Shown here: positions 49,801 through 60,379 of the stretch, piece by piece | How the letters are laid out: each line of letters opens with the position of its first letter | How positions within the stretch are numbered: the stretch's first letter is position 1 | Assembly: GCA_911728435.2 (NCBI GenBank) | Contig: OU452208.1 | Location: forward strand, 4,402,001-4,466,000 | Reading direction: 5' to 3' | Origin: Apoderus coryli | Taxonomy: Eukaryota; Arthropoda; Insecta; Coleoptera; Attelabidae | Length of the DNA: 64,000 nt | Notes under the pieces: model-generated | Database searches by the model: none | What the model was told of the DNA's origin: nothing | The model's input: the letters and a program-made list of their open reading frames with translations, nothing else | Program-made: the position numbers and the translations under genes

Positions 49801-52800
49801 GAAGTGTCTCGAATAACACGATATAACTTCAGATCGTCTGCAAACATCAAATGGTTGCTAGTAAGTTCCTGGGATATGTCATTAATGAAAATTGAAAATA
49901 TTAATGGTGCCAAACAGCTGCCCTGAGGCGCTCCGCTGGTGGGTGTAAAAGTTTCTGATTTATGACCATTGTATTCGACATAGTGTTGTCGATCAGACAA
50001 GTAGGAGGCAAAAAACGTTAAAAGATCCACATGAAAACCCAACCTCGACATTTTCTGTAGGACAAGCGAATGATTCAGCTTATCGAAAGCCTTCGAAAAA
50101 TCTGTATAAATCGCATCGATCCGCAGACCCTCCCCGAGGGTACGAAATACATCCTCTAGAAAACAGGTTAGGTTGGTTCCTGTAGAGCGGCCTGGGAAAA
50201 AACCGTGCTGCTGTGGATCAATCTGATGCTTAATTTGAGTAAATATTTCTCGGTGTAATGCCGCTTCAAAAACCTTCGAGAAGTTGGGCAGCGAGACGGG
50301 TCTATAATTTTCAACATGATCATTCTCAGCCGACTTATGGATTGGGCAAATGCGGGAAATTTTCCAAGTTTTTGGGAATATATTGGATCTCAGAGACCTA
50401 TTAAACAGAGTCTGCAGTAGAACGGCGAAAACAGACGCACAATCTCGTAAAATGAAAGCCGGGATGTCATCCGGTGCCGAAGTCATTTTGGGCTTTGATT
50501 GTTTGAGTGACATGAGAACATCATCGATATCAAGCTGACCCACCGATATGCGGGAAGAAGAATGCACCTCCTGAGGGTGGGCACCATCAACATATACGCT
50601 ATTGAAGTATTTCGCGAAAGCGTTTACTATGCCTTGGGGTGTTGAGTATTCACCACCATCCGTACCATACATGACACCCAGGATTCTCGATTTGCGCTTC
50701 TTATTCTGTACATAGCTCCAGAGCCTCTTTGGATCGGTTTTCAATGAATTTTGAACTTCCACCAAGTAATTGTTATATGCAGCAGTTATCTTATGTTTGA
50801 TCCTGATTCTTAAATCCCTAAAGATGTTAAAACTGTTCAAACACTATGTAGAGTTCCATCTTTTCAGATGTTTTGATTTTTCCCGTATGTCGCAGATCAA
50901 GTCCCATGTGTACCAACATGGATATTTGTATTTTTTAGAGTGAATTTTTTAATACAAAACAATTACGAAATTGGCTCGGCCCTCAGTACTTACCATTTTG
51001 TTTTGAGCATGGAAAATAAATGCTGCTCGGAACTGACCTAGAGTATCTTTATAAGCATTGAGTACTTCTTCAGCATCCATATTATACACCGTTAAATTAT
51101 TAACACCAAACGACTCGTTCAGTGAATTGTCTAAAGGAGTGTTGCCAGTGTTAAGGCTCATATTTAACTCACTTAATTCATTATTAGAGACAGCCACTAA
51201 CCCATTTATGCGTGAAAAGAATATTGGAGTATTGACGCAAATAGAGCCACCTAGAAACGTAATTGAAAGAGGTAAAGGAAGCTGTCAGCATTAAAACGTG
51301 ATAATTTACCTAAAATAATGTCGCCCAATCGATTGAAGTTCAATACGTCAGGAGTCTCTTGTGGTTTTATTACTACAACATTTTTCGCATTGTACAAATA
51401 CGCATAACTACCACTAAGTAAAAATCTGTACGATAACGCATCGTTAGAGGTAGCTTCGCTGTATAAGCCAGTCAACTCCAATACAAGAAAATCCTTAAAC
51501 TGTGTCGGAGATGAATTTGAATTGGTTTGAATTGATACCATCGCATAGTGTATCTAAAATCGAATATCAAATATTTACTATGTATTTCTTACTCTAGATG
51601 CACTCATGTTGCTGGTGCAACATGCCCGGTTAAAAGCGTCTAGCTAAATAAGATGGATGCTTCTATAAAGGCTATACGACAGTCTTTTGCATTGGTCCTT
51701 CGAGCCGGATGCTGTCTTCAAATCCACAACTCTGACTTTTCTAGAATCATTTTGGAAACGATGGACTAAAGACTATTTACCGACCTTGACCAGACGATCG
51801 AAATGGAATAAAGATGGGAAACCAATTAACGTGTCTCCTTCGTTAATTGGTTTCCCATCTTGTGGTAGTGGTTGACGAAAGTGTTCCACGACAATCGTGG
51901 AAACTTGCGAAGGTATTGACGCTCTTCCCGGTCCTGACGGAAAAGTCAGAGTTGTGGATTTGAAGACAGCATCCGGCATATTCCGTCGGCCAGTAGCAAA
52001 GTTATGTCGAATTGATGTGGAGAATTGACATTTGTCGAATGGTGGAAGAAATGTTAAATATTTAGGTAATCTTTAATTTAATGTCCATTAGTCCCTACAT
52101 GTTAATGTATTGTTATTATTAAATGTAATGTCAGTTAAAATAAAAAAAGTCAGTTATAAATAAAATATTTGCCAGTATTGAATAAGAGTTTTTTAAAACA
52201 TACTATATTTAGACATAAAGGCTATACGACTGTCTTTTACACCTTTATTGTGAATTTTTTAATCACTGGTTTTATTAAGCTGAACTTCAATGCATGTATT
52301 GCATCTGCGGATAACGTTGGGATAAATTCTTTGCGCATGCCATGAAACTTTTGTATTTCTTGATCGACAGCTTCAATTAGTCTTATAAACTCATCTGACT
52401 GTTATTGTTCCTAGTTTACGGGGATAGGTCCCTAGGGGACTATCGTGGTATCTCTCATTTCCATCGCCGGAAAGATTGTTACAAGAATTTTGTCCAATCG
52501 TCTTCTCCCATTCTCGGAAGGGTGCTTGCCGGAAACACAATGTGGTTTTAGACCCAACAGGGGTACAACCGACATGATATTTAGTGCCAGGCAAATACGG
52601 GATATGTAACAAGTAATTCTTAAAGAATGCCTCCCGCCAGGGAATTCGGACGTGTCTAGTGTTGGCAATAGGATTTAATGGAGTTGTTACTTCTTGTCCG
52701 GACATATTGCCGGCTCACACTAGATGTCGCCAAAAACATCTTCTTGTCAGTCATCTCTCGTGCTAGTATAAGCTCGTCGTACATGTTGGAAATTTGGCCA

Positions 52801-55800
52801 CACTGCCTGCCGATCACCACTGATGAGTTGTGGATCAACGAAACGGTCGTCTGGTGAGTAATTCATACTCGTTAGCGAGTGAATGCTGATGAAGTCATAA
52901 TGTAACAAGACTTTAAATTATGTTGAAAATCACACTGCCTGCCGACCACCACTGACGAAACGGCTCGTCTGGTGTAAGCATGGTAGTGTGAAACCAATTT
53001 TCAACATAATTAGAAGTCTTGTTGCTTTATGTAACAAGCAATTGGTAAACACAGGAAAAGTCACGGGAATAAAACCGTCCTCTATACGTGGGGTTTTATA
53101 GACATTATCAAGGCGTTCGACTCCGTTAACCGTGAGGCTCTGTGGAGGATATTGAAGCTCAACGGATGTCTCCAGAAATTCATCCGGATACTTAAGAGTC
53201 CTTCTCAACAGCAGCGGACCGGGAGAGCCCTCTCCAATAACAAACCAAGGCAAATATCGATGATGAAATTCAGCATCGTATAGAGCATCTTTTGGTCGTC
53301 TGAGGACGAGAGTCTTCGATAATCATAAGACCGACGTTCGAACCAAGGTGAGAGTGTATAATGCTATTATAGTTGCTACCCTTACGTATAGCTGTGAGTC
53401 TTGTATCACTTATCGGAGGCATTTAAAAACCTTAGAGAAGTACCATCAACGATGTCTTAGAAGAATTTTTGGAATTAAATGGCAGGACCGAAGAACAAAC
53501 ATCAGCGTTCTAGAGGAAGCTGAAACAACTAGCATTGAGGCGATGATTGTCAGGCATCAGCTCCGATAGACTGGCCACGTAATCCACATGCTAACGGACG
53601 CCTTCCAAAGAGAATCATTTATTCACAACTTAAGGTCGGCTAACGCAATCAGGGAGGGCAGCAAAAGAGGTACAAGGACGTTCTTAAGACCAACATGAAG
53701 AAGTGTTGCTTAGATGTGAAGAACCACTGGAAGCAGATCGGGAATAACCGACCGAGATGGAGGCGTACGATTTACGAGGGCCATCGAAAGCAGAGATAAC
53801 GCGTCGATCTACAACAACCGGTAAATGGTGGTGATTGGGTGTGTCAGTTTTGAGACAAGATTTGCGGCTCGAAGATCGGTCTCTTTGGTCATCACAACAG
53901 ATATTCCTGAGTTGGAGTAATTCATACTGAGTGAATGCTGATGATTCAAAATGCACAGCATTGGTGATATTAGCGACATTCCATGATGTGTCTAATGAAA
54001 ACGTACCTGTGAAGCAGCTTGTGCCGCCACCTGTTGCTGTTTATTCACTGCAGCAGCCAGAATGATAACACCATCTTTGTCGCTTTGTATGTCCAACAAC
54101 CATGTATCTAAATCAAGTTGATCACTGAAACATTTTTCCCAAACGGTATTTTCGAAACCATCTCTTACTAGACGGGTTAAATCTGCGACATAGACGAGTT
54201 GTTCTGATTCGTTATCAGATAACAGCCATTTTTGTAGTGAATGCCCTGCCAACACGTATACTGTCCACGAATGTTGACTGTTCGGTACACTTATAACTCT
54301 AACAAGTCTCTAAAATAAAACAGGCATATTTAATTAGGAACTGAAGAAAGTTCATAGTATAAAAGCAGAGTAAAATAGGGTTTCGAGAATGTACAGAAAC
54401 TACTGAAAATATCAGAGACTAAAAGTTCGTACACTAACAAAATTACACCCACCCAATTTCAATCAGTTGTTATGTTTGATTTAGTTTGAAAAACAAGTAT
54501 TGCTTTCCAATGTTATGTTTAATTTACTTTGGCGCTATTGCTAACACCAAAGTTATGTTTTAGTTTAATTTAGTTTGTTTCTATTATATTTAGTTATTTA
54601 ATTTAATTTGGTACTATACTTTAAAGATCATTCAAACACTTTAATTTTTAATTACTAATTCTTTATTAATATTGTTTGACAAGGTTTCTGTTTGAAGAAT
54701 AAAAAAATGACCTGAGCGGTCTGACTGGTTTGAACTAACTGAACTTACTTACTTGACTGAATTGACTCAACTCAACTGTCTTACAAAATTATGCCTTTTT
54801 ATATCTTATATCTACAGAGTCATTAAAAATGGTTAAACATTTATTAGGGGTTAGTTTTTATATTGATAGAAAGAAAGGTGTGAAACCTATTAGAGGGTTT
54901 TATGGTAACATAATATTTTATGTTATCTTACAATAAAGTTTACAATATTATGACCATGCTAAAAGAAAAATATATCCTATAAAACATAAATGTGGTTTCA
55001 CACCGTAAAATTAAGGGATCCCGAAAAGTAATAAAATTAGGTAAAACAGCTTATCAATTGTTAAATATGGTTTACATCATAAAATAAAGAACTCTAATAT
55101 TATTTATAATAGGGAATAACTGAATATAAAACATGTGGAAGTATAATAAATGATATACAGGGTGTCCTGTGGGAAGGATCATAACACAGTGTTATTAGGA
55201 AATACACTTACAGTTTCGCTGGACTGTTCTGTAGATATCGGCCCGAAAATTAACGATGACATGCGTTTACTTATGCCACCTAACCAGCCGCTAGGAGTCT
55301 TTAGTTGTTTACAAATCAAACTATGTCTTCCGCCATTCAGTTGTGGCTGTACTAGAACTATGGTACATGTAGTCGTAGCTAGGACACATCCTAAACCTAA
55401 CGAGAGACTTTTTAATTAGAATTTTATTACATAAAATAAGTTATTCCTATTTATTTATACCTTCAACATTCGTTAAACTATCACATTCTTCACCTTGGAG
55501 ATCAATGGAATGTTCAACAGTGACTCCTTCATGAGCAAGAGCTGGCCAATACCTTACCACACCTATTAAAAATAAAAGTAGGTACCTACAGTCTAAGAAA
55601 TATGTTTTATTTTGTTTTTCATTGTACAGTCCTTTACTACACACTATCTAATCAATTTCTTTTTCCAAAAAGGATGGCCTAAGTGTCGTTTTTTGCGAAG
55701 ATGCTGCGAACATGTGTAAGGATGACTTTAAAATCCGATAAACTAAAGGAATTGGCCTCTAGATCGAAATGAAGAGTGGCTCAATGGCCTAAACGATTCC

Positions 55801-56979
55801 GTTATAATCTTCAATATTTCTTCAAATAAAATGTATATGTATAAAGAAAATAAATTCATCTTCGCCCTTCTTAAGTTATCTAACTCCACATCTTACCTAA
55901 CCTACCTTCAGGTGATATCGCGATACATGATGGGGTGTTAGATCCAGTATTCATAAACACTGACACTAACTCAGCCCTATGAGCCAGATCGCTTTGTGGT
56001 AATTGCATTTCAAAGCACTGATTTGTTAGTTTACGTTGGGGAGTGCCAGTATTATTTACAGTTTGTCTGTATTGCCATATTAAAAGTCTCCTGCCACAAA
56101 CAACCCAGGCATATCCGCATTCGGAAATACAGGCAGACACAACAGTACTTCCTAAAAACATAGTAGACAAAGTGATATTATCCATTTTTTAAAGTGGAGC
56201 GGTAAGTTATTTAAAGTACAAAAAGATAAGTGGAAAATGAGTACAATGTTTAAAGATAAAATTTATATTAATTAAAAAATTAAACAGCAAAGAAAAATAA
56301 GGGAAATTCGGAGAAATAATAAATAAATACACTTTATTGTCTAACAGGCAACAGAATATTACAATCCTATTGTACTACAGGGTTATACAGCAAGTACATA
56401 TATAAGAAAGCAATCCGTTAACCATATAATCTTTAACCAAATTTAATCTGAAAAAAAATACGAGCTCGGTAACCAAACAGTCGCTGTTCATTTAAAATGT
56501 ATCCCTTGTCAAAACAGATCGATTCCTTCCTTGTGCTTTAGGATTCAAATTATATGTACCTTTTAAATACAAAAAATAAACATTAATATTTTAAGGTACT
56601 TAACATTTTTGTACGCAGAATAGGGAAAGTAGGTACTGAATATAGACTACTGCTGATTGTTATATTAAAATTAGTTCTTATCTTACTGTCAGCAAATGTT
56701 AGGGCTTCCGTAATAAGAACTGGTAAAGGCTGTCCAAATCTTTCCACTGCATTGTGAAACGACTTGAACACTACTTGAACGGATTGTGCAGATTTTCCAG
56801 ATACACTTAATCGACTGAAAATAAGCAATAAGTTACGCTTTAACTTATTAATTAAAGTGACTAACTTACGATGATTTTCTGAAAGCTGGAGGTACAATAC
56901 GTTTCGAACTAATATTCTGTCGGGATCTCGGTGAAAATGGACTTTTGATAGAAAATGAACTACTCACACTTCTATCCAT
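37806..56979 (-). CDS. Nup133: nucleoporin Nup133, complete, 17 exons
   Basis: Structural subunit of the Y-shaped Nup107-160 scaffold of the nuclear pore. Exons in transcript order: 56870-56979, 56687-56814, 55906-56151, 55461-55562, 55212-55396, 54007-54309, 51310-51553, 50994-51250, 48682-48847, 46000-46320, 45842-45942, 45495-45641, 44999-45200, 41607-41819, 41118-41415, 38646-38920, 37806-37948. All joins keep phase with GT-AG; the total is 1146 aa, near the usual length. After a Ser/Arg-rich start come the beta-propeller (WVVCGRRLLIWQY, GGISKRMSSLIFGP, AGHSLQKWLL) and the helical part (PAGDPRWSKDC, AEKYLDFETL, ENQSRLDEYIERF, EMDFKKALDIL). Introns 6, 8, 9, 13 and 15 hold LINEs, BEL/Pao and mariner pieces. 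The gene is intact and convergent with DDB1. Confidence 0.96.
37995..38225 (+). repeat. repeat family A fragment (Nup133 intron 16)
   Basis: Matches the inverse of 14255-14690 and 52690-52870 (GTAACAAGACT..., GATCCACAACTCA, CAGTGTGACCCA, TTTACGAAGAGC). Single partial unit. Confidence 0.65.
39540..39900 (+). mobile_element. short LINE reverse transcriptase fragment (Nup133 intron 15)
   Basis: The plus-strand frame contains YQQRGVISPLLWNLM, the conserved RT motif before the catalytic box, then ESTYRELLAVSAGKPTVEKI. The catalytic residues are not kept. R1/LOA-like by appearance only. Confidence 0.5.
39898..39911 (+). repeat. hAT-like terminal sequence CAGTGGCGGCTTGT
   Basis: The 14-mer is identical to 47701-47714 and has the CAGTGGCGG start common to many hAT ends. 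No partner inverted end was found at either site. Confidence 0.35.
41895..44615 (+). mobile_element. LINE with endonuclease C-terminus and reverse transcriptase (Nup133 intron 13)
   Basis: Begins inside the apurinic-type endonuclease (IDVSNLDTAFPQIDLLGCKC, FVVYIPPYINADTFEAF, FLGDFNVPNF). A linker frame (42317-43012) follows, then the RT in two frames: 42940-43611 ([39 protein letters not shown]) and 43602-44489 ([24 protein letters not shown]). At least three frameshifts separate the pieces. The 3' end is an (ATT)n run at about 44600. This is the longest LINE here, 5' truncated. Confidence 0.9.
46389..46800 (+). mobile_element. mariner-like (DUF4817 branch) internally deleted copy (Nup133 intron 9)
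   Basis: The plus strand reads RPRSGQPRTPRMKRITERIL, then a jump from HLVQDLSEN directly to VWFQQDGTAPYYG (second catalytic Asp), and on to WPDRSPSLSPLDYFF (third Asp). The first catalytic Asp region is deleted. It starts only about 70 bp from the acceptor of Nup133 exon 10 but lies inside the intron. Confidence 0.7.
46797..48490 (-). mobile_element. LINE with RNase H-less RT, two deletions (Nup133 intron 9)
   Basis: Minus-strand frames in order: 48079-48381 ([37 protein letters not shown]), 47721-48116 (QFGFRGGRSTVQAV, LCDLSKAFDCVSHE, SGVPQGSVLGPLLY), and 46939-47658 (LNIDKTQRLTF, LLGIIVDNAFCWASHV, RVQKKVVRILANA). The YADD segment is lost, and a short hAT-like sequence (47701) sits in the gap. 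The 3' tail is (TAA)n at 46799-46818. The family is distinct from the other LINEs. Confidence 0.87.
48866..50955 (-). mobile_element. LINE copy with 614-codon intact reverse transcriptase frame (Nup133 intron 8)
   Basis: The open frame 48996-50840 spans the linker (KTDPKRLWSYVQNKKRKSR), RT fingers (NYRPVSLPNFSKVFE), palm ([33 protein letters not shown]), catalytic FADDLKLY and the thumb to the stop, without a break. Coding sequence continues upstream to about 50955 (YPCWYTWDL) behind one in-frame TAG. The endonuclease is missing, so the copy is 5' truncated. The 3' tail is (TAA)n at 48868-48884. Copy 2 of the same family is at 22180-23322. Its 5' edge is about 40 bp from the Nup133 exon 8 donor. 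Confidence 0.92.
51690..52110 (+). mobile_element. BEL/Pao LTR retrotransposon pol 3' fragment with inverted duplication
   Basis: The plus strand encodes FLESFWKRWTKDYLPTLTRR SKW (split here), KDGKPIN, then LPGPDGKVRVVDLKTASGIF and RRPVAKLCRI to a stop at about 52028: the C-terminal domain of BEL/Pao integrase. 51710-51741 is the reverse complement of 51940-51971, and 51813-51861 is a tight inverted repeat around TTAACG/CGTTAA. A TGTTAAATATTTAGG start after GGAAGAAA may be the beginning of the 3' LTR. The piece is rearranged and dead. Confidence 0.7.
52400..53990 (+). mobile_element. RTE-type LINE, split by repeat A (Nup133 intron 6)
   Basis: The plus strand carries RT fingers IAGKIVTRILSNRLLPFSEG and TQCGFRPNRGTTDMIFSARQ (52440-52615). 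The family A repeat intervenes (52618-53045), then comes the palm FIDIIKAFDSVNREALWRIL (53100-53200). After loss of the catalytic part follow [32 protein letters not shown] and the C-terminus. The 3' end near 53930-53990 has the GAATGCTGATGATTC tail. The order across the nested repeat shows that the repeat inserted into this LINE. Confidence 0.78.
52618..53045 (-). repeat. repeat family A nested in RTE element
   Basis: Shares CCTCCCGCCAGGGAATTCGG, GGATTTAATGGAGTTGTTAC and GTCATCTCTCGTGCTAGTAT with 14340-14690, and ends with the CATGGTAGTGTGAAAC...GTCTTGTTGCTTTATGTAACAAGC block. At about 52860-52905 a short LINE-tail-like ATTCATACTCGTTAGCGAGT piece is inserted. Confidence 0.7.
56318..56420 (-). 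mobile_element. LINE 3' tail fragment (Nup133 intron 2)
   Basis: AATAAATAAATACACTTTAT then TGTCTAACAGGCAACAG, on the minus strand the same kind of 3' UTR end as in the 22.2 and 48.9 kb LINEs (TTCTTTATTGTCTAACAGG). A dead, very short insertion. Confidence 0.5.
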
Positions 56980-57230
56980 TGTCCTATTTATTCCACAAAA
57001 TTTATCAATAAACTATTAAATGTTATTAACTGGGAACTTAAATAAATCTTTATACCGGGAAATAAATGTTTAACATAAACATAACCTAAAAAAATTTAAA
57101 TTACGGACTCAGCGGACAGCGACATCTCACCGAGACCCAATTAATATATAATATGCAGTTTTCTGGAATACAAATAATATTGATTTGTTCCAGAATTGGT
57201 GTAGTATTGAAGCATTGACTTACAGACATG
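56980..57230 (-). promoter_or_regulatory. 5' flank of Nup133, promoter region inferred
   Basis: A/T-rich 250 bp upstream of the Nup133 start codon. No TATA box or initiator stands out; assignment rests on position. Confidence 0.3.
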
Positions 57231-57277
57231 CCCGTTCTGGGAGGGACTCATGTCACATGAGTCCCTCCCAGAACGGG
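57231..57277. repeat. perfect 23-bp-arm palindrome upstream of Nup133
   Basis: Left arm 57231-57253 (begins CCCGTTCTGGGAGGGACTCA) is the exact reverse complement of 57255-57277, with a single C between. It would form a GC-rich hairpin in DNA or RNA. It is not part of any repeat I recognised. Confidence 0.85.
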
Positions 57278-57502
57278 GGTTTTCTTATTATTTGCAGCGA
57301 ATAATCTGACTGGGTTATTCGATATGGCTCTCTCTGTGGTACCCAACACCAATTGTTCAAAGTTTGTTGGAACGAACCTAATATATGTTTCCCGCTCAAT
57401 TCCTTGACAGATCACAGGCCATAGATACTTCATACTATAGAGACTAGATAGGTCATTCATATTTCTGCATGTCATTGACCTTCCTTTTAAAGACAATGGC
57501 AT

Positions 57503-57568
57503 GGTACAATCATTGTCTTTGTTAATAAAGACAATGGTACAATCATTGTCTTTGTTAATAAAGACAAT
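57503..57568. repeat. 33-bp tandem duplication with internal hairpin
   Basis: Two exact 33-bp units, each GGTACAATCATTGTCTTTGT plus TAATAAAGACAAT, followed by a partial third. Each unit contains inverted ATTGTCTTT / AAAGACAAT. The same half-sites occur at 5940 and 11859. Confidence 0.8.
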
Positions 57569-57708
57569 GGTACAAAAATTAATTTAAAAGAAGTAAAGTT
57601 GGTTGGAGTAACTTCTTCAATTGGCCAACTTTGCTTTTTTGACATCCACTCACAGCACAATCAATTAAAATTTGCCTTTTTTTAAATACGGTAGCAATCA
57701 AGTTATTC

Positions 57709-58157
57709 TTTCGTAGTGATTGATCTGAACAAGTGAATGTGATTAAACTGAATGTGATTATACTGAACTGAATATTTGGCGAAACCGAAAGATCATCATT
57801 TTTGTGAATGTCTTTCACTTAACCTCGAAAACTTGTGAAAACAACCAAATCTGCTCTGAAAACTGGAAAATTATTTCCTCCATGATATTATTATCCATGT
57901 TTTTAACTTTTACAATTTATTGGTTTGATTCGAAATCATATTCTAAGTAGGTATCTCTGTATATTCAATACTTTTAGAGGTTAACTGTTAACTGAACGAA
58001 CTAACCGGTACCTAGAGGTTGATCAGTAAGCGGCAAGGGGGGTAGGAATTTTAATCAGTTTGGTAGAAGTGACCGATGTCGAAAGAATACGCACAATCGT
58101 GATTGAACTGACAATTTTCAGATCGTTCACTTAGTTCAGTACGAAAGAATAACCCTA
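57709..58157 (-). mobile_element. MITE, copy B (inverse of 6401-6859)
   Basis: Inverse-orientation copy of the 459-bp MITE, with the right tip TACGAAAGAATAACCCTA intact and the left tip slightly eroded (AGTTATTCTTTCGTA). Confidence 0.8.
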
Positions 58158-58428
58158 TTGTAGCTGCACCGAATCCAGCAAAATTTTGAAAGTGGTCTAT
58201 GAAACAAAAGAGTTTGGGACCTCTGCTCTAGAACATTAGTCCTTGTGATTTGAGCCTGGCTTCCTCGATCGCTTTTACTCTTAATTTTGCAGAAATGATC
58301 ACCAGATTTATTCTTTAACTGGAGAGTCGAACAACCGAGAAACAAAGACAAGGCTGCTTGCTATTATGTTTTTGTGTGTAAGACAATGATATAGCTTAAT
58401 AATATAAGTATTTCAATGACAAAAAAAA

Positions 58429-58708
58429 ATACGCGTGCAGCACAGTACACGTGATAGAAGTGAATACTTCTTTCACGAGAGAAGAAGGGAATACGAATGA
58501 CGGTACAAAAGGGACAACCGAAGAATTAGCAACGTTAAGCCGCTATATACATAATAGTGTATGGTATAGGATATAGTGTGTAGCATACACTTTCTCTCCC
58601 TCATATTTGTTATGTGCTTCATCTCTTTTGCCGGACGAAAATTTAATAAATCGTGTCGTGACGCGACCTTGAAAATCACTCTCATGCGGCCAAAGTTTCA
58701 CTTCAAAA
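58429..58708. repeat. dispersed repeat B, copy 2
   Basis: Matches 33199-33460 but keeps a short CTTTCTCTCCCTC instead of the long (CT)n run and has about 55 bp extra after CACGAGAGAAG. Confidence 0.75.
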
Positions 58709-59285
58709 ACATTTTCCATTTTATTACCAGAAAATCACAGTATTACTGACACTTAAAGACTACAATTAATGAGCTTTGTTCACACGTGTAACCCCCACTA
58801 ATACATATACGCACTTTCCACGGTACCTTGCGCATTTTGCTTAATTAATTTCGCGGGAAAGGAGTACCCTTTTTTCCTTTTATTAAAAATAATAAGATAA
58901 ATCCGTAATGTGTTAAATGTAACATTTATGTTTAGCGGAACAAAATTTGTAGTAATACTTATCATAAACATTATTCTAAGATAGGTACTTATCAATCGTC
59001 ACATAATAAAATGTATACTCATTAAGATACCGGGCGTCAAGTCGGCCACTGTCCACTGTATTTCCTTCGGGTACGAAGGTGTATGGTCCTCTACGACCCA
59101 ATAAAAGTACTTATTGTTGAAAACTGTGGCACTTTTGCAGATTCAATACAACTGTTTCGAAAACATATCGCACACCTTAAAATTTGCCACAATAACAATT
59201 GATAGACTTTAAAATTTGTTAATTACACTTTTTAAATGATCGAAATGAATTATTTCAAAGCCAAAGCTCGGTCGGTACACATTAC

Positions 59286-59395
59286 TAGGGATGCCAACGA
59301 TATTTTTCATTCGATATATCGAGTATATCGATATATAGTTTCGATATATCTTTTGATTCAATATATCGATATATTTATTTATTTTGCCATCCCTA
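59286..59395. mobile_element. 110-bp hAT-like MITE with perfect 8-bp target duplication
   Basis: Ends TAGGGATGCCAA / TTGCCATCCCTA, flanked on both sides by CACATTAC (59278-59285 and 59396-59403). An 8-bp duplication and the AGGGATG-type tip fit hAT elements. The interior is mostly overlapping TATCGATATA palindromes. Confidence 0.88.
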
Positions 59396-59467
59396 CACAT
59401 TACATTCAGCAATTTAATATATTAAAATGTATTGTTTATGCAAAGGGTTTAAAATGAAACATACTCT

Positions 59468-59617
59468 GGTAAACATACAATGTATTCTACTTCGCATTTT
59501 ACACCATTTAAAATAGTCAAATTCATTTAATAATATAGCTAAATATGTGAGAACGCAATGCCAAAAATCACTAGAGAGCTACTAAAGATCGTCTAATAAA
59601 CACATTGTATGTTTACC
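59468..59617. mobile_element. 150-bp MITE with 16-bp perfect inverted ends
   Basis: GGTAAACATACAATGT at 59468-59483 is matched exactly by ACATTGTATGTTTACC at 59602-59617. No target duplication is obvious, so the superfamily is unknown. It ends about 70 bp past the RpL23 stop codon. Confidence 0.75.
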
Positions 59618-59650
59618 TGCAGGTTTACTTCCATTCTTTTACGAAGGCGA

Positions 59651-59656
59651 TTTATT
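59651..59656 (-). terminator. poly(A) signal of RpL23
   Basis: AATAAA on the minus strand about 28 bp after the stop codon. Confidence 0.65.
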
Positions 59657-59683
59657 TTCATCTTATAAATTACAATAACGGTT

Positions 59684-60379
<696 letters not shown>

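Noticed and set aside
55150..55419. 89-codon plus-strand open frame
   Set aside because: It lies antisense to Nup133 exon 5 (55212-55396), which has proper splice sites and conserved coding content on the minus strand.
57248..57502. 84-codon minus-strand frame
   Set aside because: Starts in low-complexity repeat and ends in the palindrome; no recognisable domain.
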